Assembly (NCBI RefSeq): GCF_031679605.1
Contig: NZ_CP117522.1
Coordinates: 9,300,001-9,364,000 of the forward strand
DNA length: 64,000 nt
Source of the DNA: Streptomyces luomodiensis
GTDB lineage: Bacteria; Actinomycetota; Actinomycetes; Streptomycetales; Streptomycetaceae
Direction: 5' to 3'
The notes beneath the pieces are model-generated. The model searched no databases. It was not told where the DNA came from and saw only the letters and a program-made list of their open reading frames with translations. Positions 10,316 to 19,409 of this stretch are shown here, piece after piece (the stretch's first letter is position 1; each line of letters starts with the position of its first letter). The position numbers and the translations under genes were made by a program.

Positions 10316-10356
10316 TGAGACCGTAGCACTTCCGCACCGGTCAGTACAGAAGAGGT

Positions 10357-10977
10357 ATGATCGAGCGCATGGAGACGCAGCGGAAGGCACCGATCGGCCG
10401 GCCGAGAGGATTCGACGCCGATGAGGCCCTCGAACAGGCCGTGCGGGTCTTCTGGGAACGGGGCTACGAAGGCGCCAGCCTCACCGACCTGACCAGCGCC
10501 ATGGGCATCACCCGCACCAGCATGTACGCGGCGTTCGGCAACAAGGAGGACCTGTTCCGCAAGGCGCTGGAGCGCTACGCCGAAGGCCCCGCCTCGTACG
10601 GGGACCGGGCCCTGCGAGAGCCGACCGCCCGGCAGGTGGCCACCGCGTTCCTCAACGGCTCCGTCCGGGCCACCACCCGCCCCGGCTGTCCCACCGGGTG
10701 TCTCGGCGTCCAGGCGTCCCTCGCCGCCGGCGACGCCGGACGCACCGCCCGGGACGCCCTCGTCGCCTGGCGCAACGAGGGCACCGCCCGCCTCCGTGAC
10801 CGGTTCCGGCAAGCCGTCGACGAAGGCGACCTGCCCCCGGACTCCGATCCCGGAGTGCTCGCCCGCTACGTCATGACCGTGGCGAACGGCATCGCCGTCC
10901 AAGCCGCCAGCGGCGCCACCCGCGACGACCTCCAGCAGGTCGCCGACGCGGCCCTGCGGAACTGGCCGCCCGTCTGA
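10357..10977 (+). CDS. TetR/AcrR-family transcriptional regulator
   Basis: A 206-residue regulator with an N-terminal TetR HTH (residues ~13-60: [58 protein letters not shown]) and a helical C-terminal ligand domain containing several cysteines ([13 protein letters not shown]). The Cys pair is common in this subgroup, some members of which respond to electrophiles; that is inference. ATG 10357 or 10369 may be the start. It is divergent from the SDR across a strong palindrome, implying autoregulation and SDR control. Confidence 0.92.
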   Translation: MIERMETQRKAPIGRPRGFDADEALEQAVRVFWERGYEGASLTDLTSAMGITRTSMYAAFGNKEDLFRKALERYAEGPASYGDRALREPTARQVATAFLNGSVRATTRPGCPTGCLGVQASLAAGDAGRTARDALVAWRNEGTARLRDRFRQAVDEGDLPPDSDPGVLARYVMTVANGIAVQAASGATRDDLQQVADAALRNWPPV

Positions 10978-11050
10978 GGTCCTGCCTGCGGGCGTGGGCG
11001 CACCCCGTTCGCAAGGCCGCGCCGAGCGGCCGGCTGGCATGATGCCGGGC

Positions 11051-11791
11051 ATGACGACAGCCGAGGAGCACGAGAAATACCGCCAGGCGAGCTCGTTCGG
11101 TGCCGCGGCGGACGCCTATGAGCGTGGCCGCCCGCCCTACCCGCCGGAGGCGGTGGCCTGGCTGGTGCCCGAGCACGCACGGACCGTGGTCGATCTCGGC
11201 GCAGGTACCGGCAAGCTGACCCGCGCGCTGCCGGCCCCGGGCCGGGACGTCGTCGCGGTGGAGCCCTCCGCCGGGATGCGCGAGCAGTTCTCCCGAGTCC
11301 TCCCTGATGTGCGAGTTCTGGACGGGACGGGGGAAGCGATCCCCCTACCGGACGCAAGCGTGGACGCCCTGGTCTGCGCGCAGGCCTGGCACTGGGTCGA
11401 TCCGAGGCGGGCGGTCCCGGAAGCTGCCCGGGTGCTGCGCTCGGGCGGGCGGCTGGGCCTGGTGTGGAACCTGCGGGATGTGTCGGTGCCCTGGGTCGCG
11501 GAGCTGGACCGGATCCTGCGCGACTGCGCCGCAGCGCCGACGGAGGACCGGCAGGTGGGACGCCTCGGCACGCCGTTCGGTGCCATCGAACGGCAGGACT
11601 TCCGCTGGAGCCATCCGATGACGGCCGAAGAGGTCATGGACATGGTCGCCTCCCGCAGCTACGTGATCACTCTGGAGCCCGCGGCGCGGGCGGAACTGCT
11701 GGGACGGGTCCATGCGCTGCTGGACGCGACGCGTCCGCGGGACATGCCGTATGTGACGGAGTGTTATCGAGCTGAGCTCGGATCGCGTTGA
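11051..11791 (+). CDS. Class I SAM-dependent methyltransferase
   Basis: A 246-residue Methyltransf_11-type enzyme: ASSFGAAADAYERGRPPYPP at the N-terminus, motif I VVDLGAGTGKLTRAL, acidic strand end VVAVEPSAGMREQF, then DGTGEAIPLPDASVDALVCA and AARVLRSGGRLGLVWNLRD. The acceptor is unknown. The start is uncertain: ATG 11039 and 11051 are both possible and neither has a clear SD; 11051 matches relatives best. It follows the TetR gene by 73 bases and may be transcribed with it. Confidence 0.85.
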   Translation: MTTAEEHEKYRQASSFGAAADAYERGRPPYPPEAVAWLVPEHARTVVDLGAGTGKLTRALPAPGRDVVAVEPSAGMREQFSRVLPDVRVLDGTGEAIPLPDASVDALVCAQAWHWVDPRRAVPEAARVLRSGGRLGLVWNLRDVSVPWVAELDRILRDCAAAPTEDRQVGRLGTPFGAIERQDFRWSHPMTAEEVMDMVASRSYVITLEPAARAELLGRVHALLDATRPRDMPYVTECYRAELGSR

Positions 11792-11878
11792 CCGGCACAC
11801 CACCCGGGTCGCCGAAGCGGACCTGACGACGGACGAGGCCGGGCACCCAAGCGGTGCCCGGCCTGCGGGTGCCCGGCC

Positions 11879-13630
11879 TCACTCCTCGGTCGGACCGAGG
11901 TCCGGGGCCGCCCGCAGCGAGACGGTGCGGGCGCGGTGGGCCGCATGCAGTTCCAGGACGACGATCTCGTTCCGGCCGGTACGCAGCACGGGGGCGGGAA
12001 CGTAGAGGGAGCGCTGCGGGCCGCGCGACCAGTAGCGGCCGAGGGCGAAACCGTTGATCCACGCGTTGCCCTTCGTCCAGCCCGGCAGGTGGAGGAAGGT
12101 GTCGGCGGTATCCGACAGCTCGAAGGTGCCGCGATGCAGTGTCGGCCCGACGGGCGTGACCGTCGTCGGGGTGAAGGGCACGCCCTCGAGGCTGTCGAGC
12201 GGCAGGGCGCGGCTGCTCCAGCCGAGCAGCTCGGCACCGTCGAGCAGGACCTTGCCCGGCAGACCCTTGCGGTCGTGGATGCCCGGTCCGTAGTTCACCC
12301 GGCCTTGGTTCTCCACCAGCAGGGTGAGCACGCAGCCCGCGCGCGGGACGGTGAAGGCGAGGGTGTGCTCGTGGTTCTCCCGCTCCAGCACACCCACCGG
12401 CTGCCCGTCGAGGAAGACCTGGGCACGGTCGCGTACCCGCTCCACCTCCAGCAGCGCGGGGCCGGCGTCGGGCAGCACGGTTTCGTACTGCACGAAGCCG
12501 AAGTCCTGGCCCAGCTCCTCCATCGTCAGGGGCCGCTCGGCGGGGGTGGCCGCGCCGAACCCCGGAGCGCAGGAGAGCAGGCCGGCGCTCTCGGGCAACT
12601 CCACGCCCTCCAGGGAGAGTTTGGGCCCGTGCGGCGGCACCGGAGCCGCCGGCACCCCGGTGTGCTTGGCGATGACATCGCGGAACGCGGTGTACTTCTC
12701 GGTGGGGTCCCCGGCCTCGTCCAGCGGTGCGTCGTAGTCGTAGGAGGTGACGGTCGGCCGGTAGGTGTGCTTGTCGTTGGCGCCGCTTGTGAAGCCGAAG
12801 TTGGTGCCGCCATGGAACATGTAGAGGTTGACGGAGGCCCCCGAGGCGAGCAGCTCGTCGAGTTCGCGGGCGGCCTGATCCGCGGGGCGGACCACATGGT
12901 GACCGCCCCAGCGGTCGAACCAGCCGATCCAGAACTCCGTGGTCATCAAGGGGGCGTCCGGCTGCCGGCCGCGCACGTCCGCCAGGTGCTCCGCGGAGCG
13001 GCTGCCGAAGTTGACGGTGGCGAGGGTGCCCGGCAGCGCGCCACGCTCCATGTCCGCCGGCTGGTCGCAGGTGAACAGGGGGACATCCACCCCGCAGCGG
13101 CGCAGCGTTTCGGCGAGGTGTGCCAGATAGGCGGTGTCGTCGCCGTAGGCGCCGTACTCGTTCTCCACCTGCACCGCGAGGACCGGGCCGCCCCGGTCGG
13201 CGAGTCGGGAACGCAGGGGGGTGAAGAGCTGTGCCAGGTAGTCGTCCACCGCGGCCAGGAACCTGGGGTCGCGGGAGCGCAGCCGGATGTCGGGTTCGGT
13301 GAGCAGCCATGAAGGAAGCCCGCCTCCCTCCCATTCGGCACAGATGTAAGGACCTGGCCGAAGGAGCACATGGAGACCTTCCGCCGCGGCGAGGTCGAGG
13401 AAGCGCGGCAGATCGAGCGCGCCGTCCATGCGGAAGGTGTCCGGTCGTGGCTGGTGGAGGTTCCACGGGACGTATGTCTCGATGGTGTTCAGGCCCATCA
13501 GGCGTGCCTTGCTCAGCCGGTCGGCCCACTGCGCGGGATGGACGCGGAAGTAGTGCAGCCCGCCCGACAGTATCCGGAAGGGCTCTCCGTCGAGCAGAAA
13601 GCCGGAAGCGTCTCGGTGAAGTACGGGCAT
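11879..13630 (-). CDS. GH35 beta-galactosidase
   Basis: A 583-residue glycoside hydrolase family 35 enzyme releasing terminal beta-galactose. The (beta/alpha)8 catalytic part covers ~1-330: LDGEPFRILSGGLHYFRVHP, NTIETYVPWNLH, RPGPYICAEWEGGGLPSWLL, VQVENEYGAYG (acid/base Glu ~158), MTTEFWIGWFDRWGG (nucleophile Glu ~232) and MFHGGTNFGFTSGAN. The C-terminal half holds beta-sandwich domains ending in WINGFALGRYWSRGPQRSLY. There is no signal peptide, so the substrate is cleaved in the cytoplasm after import. AGGAG precedes ATG 13630. A LacI-type operator lies 63 bases upstream, linking it to the adjacent LacI gene and sugar ABC transporter. Confidence 0.95.
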   Translation of the reverse strand: MPVLHRDASGFLLDGEPFRILSGGLHYFRVHPAQWADRLSKARLMGLNTIETYVPWNLHQPRPDTFRMDGALDLPRFLDLAAAEGLHVLLRPGPYICAEWEGGGLPSWLLTEPDIRLRSRDPRFLAAVDDYLAQLFTPLRSRLADRGGPVLAVQVENEYGAYGDDTAYLAHLAETLRRCGVDVPLFTCDQPADMERGALPGTLATVNFGSRSAEHLADVRGRQPDAPLMTTEFWIGWFDRWGGHHVVRPADQAARELDELLASGASVNLYMFHGGTNFGFTSGANDKHTYRPTVTSYDYDAPLDEAGDPTEKYTAFRDVIAKHTGVPAAPVPPHGPKLSLEGVELPESAGLLSCAPGFGAATPAERPLTMEELGQDFGFVQYETVLPDAGPALLEVERVRDRAQVFLDGQPVGVLERENHEHTLAFTVPRAGCVLTLLVENQGRVNYGPGIHDRKGLPGKVLLDGAELLGWSSRALPLDSLEGVPFTPTTVTPVGPTLHRGTFELSDTADTFLHLPGWTKGNAWINGFALGRYWSRGPQRSLYVPAPVLRTGRNEIVVLELHAAHRARTVSLRAAPDLGPTEE

Positions 13631-13692
13631 GGCTGGCTGGCTCCTAGGTGGCTGCTGGGGGAGGGTTGCGGTCAGTGCGCCGCCCACTCGTG

Positions 13693-13708
13693 ATGTTTGC
13701 GTAAACAT
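13693..13708. promoter_or_regulatory. LacI-family operator upstream of GH35 gene
   Basis: ATGTTTGCGTAAACAT: 6-bp arms (ATGTTT/AAACAT) around GCGT, between the beta-galactosidase start and the lacI gene end. It is nearly identical to the sites at 14980 and 15038. Confidence 0.85.
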
Positions 13709-13829
13709 GAGTGGTCGTGCAAGCCCCACCATCGCCTGGCGAACTGGCCGGGAGTGCCGGGCAACGCCGTACGTCATGCCCCTGGTCGCCCGGCGCCGGC
13801 GGCACCGCCGCCCGGCGCGCCCGGCGCCG

Positions 13830-14906
13830 TCACCCCTGGTCCGGCGGCGGGGCGGTGCTCTCCCGGACGACGAGCCGGGTGGGTACGAGCACCGTGCCGC
13901 GCTCCGGCCCGTTCTGCCGCACTTGGTGCAGAACACCTTCCACACAGCGGCGGCCCACCTCGGCGAAGTCCTGGTGGACCGTGGTCAGTGGGGGCAGGAA
14001 CGAGCCGGCCTCGGGGATGTCGTCGAACCCGACGACGGACACCTCCTCGGGAACCTTGCGGCCACGCTCGTGCAGGGCCCGCAGGAGGCCGAGTGCCATC
14101 TGGTCGTTGGCCGCGAACACCGCGGTGCAGTCGGGCTGCTCCGCCAGGTGGAGTCCCGCGCGGTAGCCCGACTCCGCCGACCAGTCGCCGCGTACCAGCG
14201 GTGGTGCCACGCGCCCCGCGTCCTCCAGCGCCGTGCGCCAGGCGCCCGTTCGCCGCTGGGCCGCGTACGACTCCTCGGGCCCCGCGAGGTGCCAGACCGT
14301 GCGGTGCCCGAGGTCCAGCAGGTGGCGCACGGCGTCCCGGGTCCCGCCCGCCTGGTCCGTGTCGACGACCGTGAACCGGTCGCCGGCGTCCGAGTCCGCG
14401 ACCACCACCTTCACCTGCGGCGGCAGCGACAGCCGGGCGGCGTCGAGGAGGTGGACCTCCATGATGACGATGACCGCGTCCACCGCCAGCTCGCCCAACC
14501 GGGAGAAGGCGCCGCGCACCTCGTCCTGAGTGGGCACCGCGACCGGCAGGAGCGTGACCGCGTACCCCTCGTGCGCGGCCGAGGTGGCGATGGCCTCCAG
14601 CGTGCGCACATTGCCCGTCGTCGAGAGGGTGAAGGTGATGACGCCGATCGTGCGGAACTCCCCGCGCTTGAGCGCGCGCGCCGCGCTGTTGGGCCGGTAG
14701 CCCAGCTCCTTCATGGCCGCGAGCACCTGTTGACGCGTGCCCTCGGTCACGCCGGCGAAGCCGTTGGAGACCCGGGAGACGGTCTGTGAGGAGACGCCCG
14801 CGAGTTGGGCGACGTCCGCCATCGACACGGTCCGCCGGCGGCGTGGGGTGCGGTCCGCGGGCGGTGGCGTGCCTGGTGCCGAGGTGCTCTGGCCTGTTCC
14901 GTCCAC
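13830..14906 (-). CDS. LacI-family transcriptional repressor
   Basis: A 358-residue repressor: HTH and hinge at ~27-75 (VSMADVAQLAGVSSQTVSRV, TRQQVLAAMKELGYRPNSAA), then a periplasmic-binding-protein-like effector domain (TIGVITFTLSTTGN, VVDTDQAGGTRDAVRHLLDL, FAANDQMALGLLRALHERG, VGFDDIPEAGSFLPPLTTVH). GTG 14906 follows GAAGAGG at good spacing. Three closely related operators, before the GH35 gene, its own promoter and the ABC transporter, indicate that it represses the entire galactoside uptake and hydrolysis module and itself, with a galactoside or galactose as likely inducer (inferred). Confidence 0.95.
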   Translation of the reverse strand: MDGTGQSTSAPGTPPPADRTPRRRRTVSMADVAQLAGVSSQTVSRVSNGFAGVTEGTRQQVLAAMKELGYRPNSAARALKRGEFRTIGVITFTLSTTGNVRTLEAIATSAAHEGYAVTLLPVAVPTQDEVRGAFSRLGELAVDAVIVIMEVHLLDAARLSLPPQVKVVVADSDAGDRFTVVDTDQAGGTRDAVRHLLDLGHRTVWHLAGPEESYAAQRRTGAWRTALEDAGRVAPPLVRGDWSAESGYRAGLHLAEQPDCTAVFAANDQMALGLLRALHERGRKVPEEVSVVGFDDIPEAGSFLPPLTTVHQDFAEVGRRCVEGVLHQVRQNGPERGTVLVPTRLVVRESTAPPPDQG

Positions 14907-14979
14907 CGGTTCCTCTTCCGCGTTGCGTGAGCGACCCTTGACCGCCCTCCTGGACGCAGTGTAGACATGCCGCCATCAG

Positions 14980-14995
14980 ATGTTAACGCAAACAT
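14980..14995. promoter_or_regulatory. LacI-family operator, lacI side
   Basis: ATGTTAACGCAAACAT differs from the 13693 site at two central positions. It lies 73 bases upstream of the lacI start and 43 bases before the next operator, so one repressor may bridge both divergent promoters. Confidence 0.8.
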
Positions 14996-15037
14996 TACCC
15001 CTGTCCGGCTCCACCGGTGATCTGCTCGAGCGGCCTG

Positions 15038-15053
15038 ATGTTTGCGTAAACCC
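15038..15053. promoter_or_regulatory. LacI-family operator, transporter side
   Basis: ATGTTTGCGTAAACCC is identical to the 13693 site over 14 of 16 bases. It sits 33 bases before the first permease start, where a repressor would block the transporter promoter. Confidence 0.8.
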
Positions 15054-15085
15054 CCGGTTGGCGAGGCACGAGCGAGGGACGCGAG

Positions 15086-16012
15086 ATGACGACGCTACAA
15101 CCGCCGGCGGCCGTGGGGCACCAGTCGGCCGGGCCACCGGCGCGACGGTCGCGCCGGTCGTGGACGGGATGGGGGTTCATCGGCCCGTTCGTGCTCGTGT
15201 TCGCGCTGGTCTTCCTGGCGCCGCTGGCGTATTCGATCTACCTGAGCCTGTTCCGGACCCGGCTCATCGGCGGCACGTCCTTCGTCGGCCTGGACAACTA
15301 CCAGCAAGCTCTCCAGGACGGCCAGTTCTGGGACGGTGTGCTGCGCGTCGGCCTGTTCCTGCTGATCCAGGTGCCGATCATGCTGGGCCTCGCCCTGCTG
15401 GTGGCGCTCGCGATCGACAGCGGCCGCCTGTACGGCAAGGACTTCTTCCGGATCTCCGTCTTCCTGCCGTACGCGGTACCCGCCGTCGTCGCGGCCCTGA
15501 TGTGGGGCTTCATGTACGGCCCGCGCTTCGGACTGGTCGGCGACATCAACGACGCCTTCGGCGTGCGACTGCCCGACCCGCTCTCCTCCGACCTGATCCT
15601 GGCGTCCATCGGCAACATCGTCACCTGGGAATTCGTCGGGTACAACATGCTGATCTTCTACTCCGCGCTGCGGGTCGTGCCGCACTCGCTCTACGAGGCC
15701 GCCGAGATCGACGGTGCCGGACAGTGGCGGGTCATCGCGGCGATCAAGCTCCCGGCGATCCGCGGCGCCCTCGTCATCGCCACGATCTTCTCCATCATCG
15801 GCAGCTTCCAGCTCTTCAACGAGCCCGCCATCCTGCAAAAACTCGCGCCGAACGCGATCACCACCGACTACACCCCCAACTACTACACCTACTCGCTGTC
15901 CTTCTCGGGCCAGCAGCACAACTACTCCGCGACGGTCGCCATCGTCATGGGCGTGATCACCATGGTCGTCGCCTATGTCGTCCAGCTGCGCGGCATGCGC
16001 AAGGGAGCGTGA
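15086..16012 (+). CDS. Sugar ABC transporter permease (MalF/UgpA-like)
   Basis: A 308-residue inner-membrane permease of the CUT1 carbohydrate ABC family with about six transmembrane helices (first GFIGPFVLVFALVFLAPLAY). The EAA loop that contacts the ATPase is SLYEAAEIDGAGQWRVIAAI, followed by KLPAI. GAGCGAGGGACGCGAG precedes ATG. It is followed 5 bases later by the second permease, then the binding protein. No ATPase gene is present; streptomycete CUT1 systems typically share the MsiK ATPase encoded elsewhere. Confidence 0.95.
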   Translation: MTTLQPPAAVGHQSAGPPARRSRRSWTGWGFIGPFVLVFALVFLAPLAYSIYLSLFRTRLIGGTSFVGLDNYQQALQDGQFWDGVLRVGLFLLIQVPIMLGLALLVALAIDSGRLYGKDFFRISVFLPYAVPAVVAALMWGFMYGPRFGLVGDINDAFGVRLPDPLSSDLILASIGNIVTWEFVGYNMLIFYSALRVVPHSLYEAAEIDGAGQWRVIAAIKLPAIRGALVIATIFSIIGSFQLFNEPAILQKLAPNAITTDYTPNYYTYSLSFSGQQHNYSATVAIVMGVITMVVAYVVQLRGMRKGA

Positions 16013-16017
16013 GCGCG

Positions 16018-16962
16018 ATGACGACGAGCAGCGCCACCGACGCACCGCGGCCCACGACCGCACCGAGGCCGATCGCACGCCCGCGGCCGCGCGCACCGCG
16101 CCGCCCGCACACCCCGGGCCGCCCCCGGCGCAGCGTCCTGCTGACCGTGCTCACCGGCGTGGTCCTGCTCTACAGCCTCGTACCGCTGCTCTGGCTGGTG
16201 ATCAGCGCCACCAAGACCCAACAGGGCCTCGCCCGGTCGTTCGGCCTGTGGTTCGACGGGGATTTCGCCCTCTGGGACAACATCACCGAGACCTTCACCT
16301 ACCAGGACGGCGTCTTCGGCCGCTGGCTGCTCAACACCCTCCTGTACGTGGTGGTCGGCGCGGGCGGTGCCACCTTGCTCGCCGTCCTGGGCGGCTACGC
16401 GCTCGCCAAGTTCGACTTCCCCGGCAAGCGCGCCGTGTTCGCCGTCGTCATCGGGGCCGTCGCGGTACCCACGACGGCGCTCGCCGTCCCGACGTTCCTG
16501 ATGTTCAGCAAGCTCGGCCTGACCGACACCCCCTGGGCCATCATCGTCCCCTCCCTCATCTCACCGTTCGGCCTGTACCTGATGTGGGTCTTCGCCACCG
16601 AGGCGATCCCCGCCGAGCTGATGGAGGCCGCCCGGATCGACGGCGCGAGCGAGCTGCGGACCTTCTTCCAGGTCGCGCTGCCACTCCTCGCACCGGGGAC
16701 CGTCACCGTGCTGCTCTTCACCACGGTCGCGACATGGAACAACTACTTCCTGCCGCTGATCATGCTCAAGGACCCCGACTGGTACCCGCTGACCCTCGGG
16801 CTCGACGCCTGGAACAAACAGGCGGCCACGGCCGGCGGTGAAGCCGTCTTCAACCTCGTCGTCACCGGCTCGCTGCTCACCATCGTGCCGCTGATCGCCG
16901 CGTTTCTCCTGCTCCAGAAGTACTGGCAGTCCGGGCTCGCCGCCGGGAGCGTCAAGGAGTAG
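16018..16962 (+). CDS. Sugar ABC transporter permease (MalG/UgpE-like)
   Basis: A 314-residue CUT1 permease. A Pro/Arg-rich cytoplasmic N-terminus (~1-38) precedes six predicted membrane helices (LLTVLTGVVLLYSLVPLLWL first); the EAA motif is ELMEAARIDGASELRTFFQV followed by ALPLLAPG. ATG 16018 is preferred because AAGGGAG lies about 10 bases upstream; a GTG at 16009 overlapping the previous stop is the alternative. It pairs with the MalF-like permease to form the transmembrane channel for an oligosaccharide, probably a beta-galactoside given the GH35 gene. Confidence 0.95.
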   Translation: MTTSSATDAPRPTTAPRPIARPRPRAPRRPHTPGRPRRSVLLTVLTGVVLLYSLVPLLWLVISATKTQQGLARSFGLWFDGDFALWDNITETFTYQDGVFGRWLLNTLLYVVVGAGGATLLAVLGGYALAKFDFPGKRAVFAVVIGAVAVPTTALAVPTFLMFSKLGLTDTPWAIIVPSLISPFGLYLMWVFATEAIPAELMEAARIDGASELRTFFQVALPLLAPGTVTVLLFTTVATWNNYFLPLIMLKDPDWYPLTLGLDAWNKQAATAGGEAVFNLVVTGSLLTIVPLIAAFLLLQKYWQSGLAAGSVKE

Positions 16963-17027
16963 CCGCCGCGCTGCCCCGCTCCTGGCCCGCACATCCCTGT
17001 CGAACCGAATGAAGTGGAAGTACCGCC

Positions 17028-18365
17028 ATGTCCAAGTACTCCCGCCGCCTCCTGCGCGGCCTTGGTCTCGTCTGTGTTCTGGCGCTCGGGGCGACGGCCT
17101 GCGGCTCCGACGGCGACAGCTCCGATCAGAAGCGGGTGGACGCCGCTGACATCCGGGCCGCGCTGAAGGAGGGCGGCACCGTGACCGTGTGGGCGTGGGA
17201 GCCCACCCTCAAGCAGGTCGCCGCCGACTTCGAGAAGAAGTACCCGAAGGTCGACATCAAGCTGGTCAACGCGGGCACCAACAACGACCAGTACAAGGCC
17301 CTCCAGAACGCCATTTCGGCGAAGAAGGGCGTCCCCGACGTCGCACAGATCGAGTACTACGCGCTCGGCCAGTACGCCCTGACGAAGTCCGTCACCGATC
17401 TCACGGCGTACGGCGCGGACAAACTGGCCGGCTCCTACTCGCCGGGCCCGTGGCACGCGGTGCGGTCCGGCGACGGCGTCTACGGCCTGCCCATGGACTC
17501 CGGGCCGATGGCGCTGTTCTACAACAAGAAGGTCTTCGACAGGTACGAGATCGCCGTGCCGACGACCTGGGACGAGTACGTCGAGGCCGCCCGCAAGCTG
17601 CACAAGGCGAACCCGAAGGCGTACATCACCAGCGACGTCGGTGACGCCGGTCTGACCACCAGCCTGCTGTGGCAGGCCGGTTCGCGTCCGTACAAGGTCG
17701 ACGGCACCACGGTGGGTATCGACTTCACTGACGCGGGCGCCAAGAAGTACGCCGAGACATGGCAGAAGCTGATCGACGAGAAACTCGTCTCGCCCGTCGT
17801 GGGCTGGAGCGACGACTGGTACAAGGGGCTGGGCGACGGCAGCATCGCCACCTTGCCCATCGGCGCGTGGATGCCCGCCAACTTCGCGTCCGGTGTGAAG
17901 AACGCGGCCGGTGACTGGCGGGTGGCCCCGCTCCCGCAGTGGACGAAGGGGCAGAGCGTGAGTGCGGAGAACGGCGGCAGCTCACTGGCGCTGCCCGCGC
18001 TCGGCAAGAACAAGGAACTCGCGTACGCCTTCGTGGAGTACGCCAACTCCGGTGCGGGCGTGCGGACCCGCGTCGAGAACGGCGCGTTCCCGGCGACCAC
18101 GAAGGACCTGAACGCAGCGTCGTTCCAGGACACCGCGTTCCCGTACTTCGGCGGCCAGAAGGCCAACAAGATCTTCGCCGAGTCCGCGAAGAACGTGCCC
18201 GCCGACTGGACGTACCTGCCGTACCAGGTGTACGCCAACTCGATCTTCAACGACACCGTCGGCAAGGCCTATGTCTCCGACAAGAAGCTGGCGGACGGCC
18301 TGGACGCATGGCGTGAGGCGTCCGCCAAGTACGGCTCGGAGCAGGGCTTCACCGTCGAGAAGTAA
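17028..18365 (+). CDS. Sugar-binding lipoprotein of ABC transporter
   Basis: A 445-residue extracellular solute-binding protein (family 1). The lipoprotein signal is SRRLLRGLGLVCVLALGATAC with the lipidated Cys at residue 25. The mature part is a two-lobed binding protein (GGTVTVWAWEPTLKQVAADF, PDVAQIEYYALGQYA, YGLPMDSGPMALFYNKKVFD, PTTWDEYVEAARKL, FVEYANSGAG) whose aromatic residues would stack against sugar rings. It delivers the sugar to the two permeases encoded upstream; expression should follow the LacI operator at 15038. Confidence 0.95.
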   Translation: MSKYSRRLLRGLGLVCVLALGATACGSDGDSSDQKRVDAADIRAALKEGGTVTVWAWEPTLKQVAADFEKKYPKVDIKLVNAGTNNDQYKALQNAISAKKGVPDVAQIEYYALGQYALTKSVTDLTAYGADKLAGSYSPGPWHAVRSGDGVYGLPMDSGPMALFYNKKVFDRYEIAVPTTWDEYVEAARKLHKANPKAYITSDVGDAGLTTSLLWQAGSRPYKVDGTTVGIDFTDAGAKKYAETWQKLIDEKLVSPVVGWSDDWYKGLGDGSIATLPIGAWMPANFASGVKNAAGDWRVAPLPQWTKGQSVSAENGGSSLALPALGKNKELAYAFVEYANSGAGVRTRVENGAFPATTKDLNAASFQDTAFPYFGGQKANKIFAESAKNVPADWTYLPYQVYANSIFNDTVGKAYVSDKKLADGLDAWREASAKYGSEQGFTVEK

Positions 18366-18425
18366 TACATGGAGCCGCGGCACGTCCGGTTGCGTCACCG
18401 GCCGAGGCTCGCGCCCTCGACTTGC

Positions 18426-18447
18426 TAACCGGAGGATCCTCCACTTA
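18426..18447. promoter_or_regulatory. Palindromic operator upstream of SDR
   Basis: GGAGGATCCTCC (18431-18442) is a perfect 12-bp palindrome, extended by TAA and TTA at its borders with two mismatched pairs between. A TTGCTA stretch overlapping its left side could be a -35. It lies 83 bases before the SDR start at 18530; no regulator is adjacent, so the binding protein is unknown (TetR-like by form). Confidence 0.55.
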
Positions 18448-18529
18448 GTCTCGAGTCAATTGGGTGCGCCTCCGGTTCGCTGCGGGTCAGCCCGACGACC
18501 TGTGCGCGTACCGTGAAAGGAAGCTGGTC

Positions 18530-19267
18530 ATGTCAGGTATCGAGGGCAAGGTCGTCGCGATCACGGGCGCCAGCAGTGGTATCGGCGAGGCGACGGCGAT
18601 CCACCTCGCCGAACACGGGGCCCACCTGGTGCTCGGAGCCCGGCGGGAGGACCGGCTGAACGCGGTGGTGGACCGGATCACGGCGAAGGGAGGTTCGGCC
18701 GTCGGGGTCGTCGTCGACGTGACGCGCCGCGAGGACCTGGGGCGCCTGACGGACGCGGCGGTCGGCCGCTTCGGCCGGCTCGATGTCCTGGTCTCCAATG
18801 CCGGCACCATGGCGATCTCGCCGTTCGACGAGTTGCGCCAGGACGACTGGGACGCCATGGTCGCCACCCACATCACCGGCCTGCTGAACGGCATCGGGGC
18901 GGCACTGCCCATCTTCCGGCGGCAGCGCTCCGGCCAGTTCGTCAACGTCGCCTCCACCGCGGCCTACGTGGTGAAGTCTCCGCAGGCTGTCTACGCGGCC
19001 ACCAAGACGGCGGTGAAGGTGCTGACCGAGGGCCTGCGGCAGGAGTCGGGGCCCGACCTGCGGGTCACCCTGGTTTCACCGGGGTTCACCAACACGGAGG
19101 GCGTGGGCAAGGGAGCGAGTCCCGAAGCGGCGGCGGCCGCGGTCCGGCAGCGCGACGAGATCGCCATGCCGCCCTCCGCCGTCGCCTCCGCCATCGGGTA
19201 CGCGATCGAGCAGCCCGACGGCGTCGACATCAGCGAAATCGTCGTCCGGCCCACCGTGCAAGCCTGA
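18530..19267 (+). CDS. SDR-family oxidoreductase
   Basis: A 245-residue classical SDR: AITGASSGIGEATAIHLAEH, LVLGARREDRL (NADPH-type Arg residues after strand 2), DVLVSNAGTM, VNVASTAAY and the YAATK Tyr/Lys pair. The C-terminus (PPSAVASAIGYAIEQPDGVD, ISEIVVRPT) is typical of YdfG-like NADP-dependent enzymes. GAAAGGAAG precedes ATG 18530. Monocistronic by spacing; a strong palindrome upstream suggests an inducible promoter. Confidence 0.92.
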   Translation: MSGIEGKVVAITGASSGIGEATAIHLAEHGAHLVLGARREDRLNAVVDRITAKGGSAVGVVVDVTRREDLGRLTDAAVGRFGRLDVLVSNAGTMAISPFDELRQDDWDAMVATHITGLLNGIGAALPIFRRQRSGQFVNVASTAAYVVKSPQAVYAATKTAVKVLTEGLRQESGPDLRVTLVSPGFTNTEGVGKGASPEAAAAAVRQRDEIAMPPSAVASAIGYAIEQPDGVDISEIVVRPTVQA

Positions 19268-19409
19268 CGGCGACGCGGCCGGGAAGACCGTCGCCGTCCG
19301 CACGGCCGCTGCCGGCCTCGTGCCCGAGCACCCCGGGCCGGGAGCCGCCGGTCGGCCTGGAGGCCGGCGGCGTCCTCGATTCCCGCTCGCGGACGCCGCC
19401 GGCCGGCTT

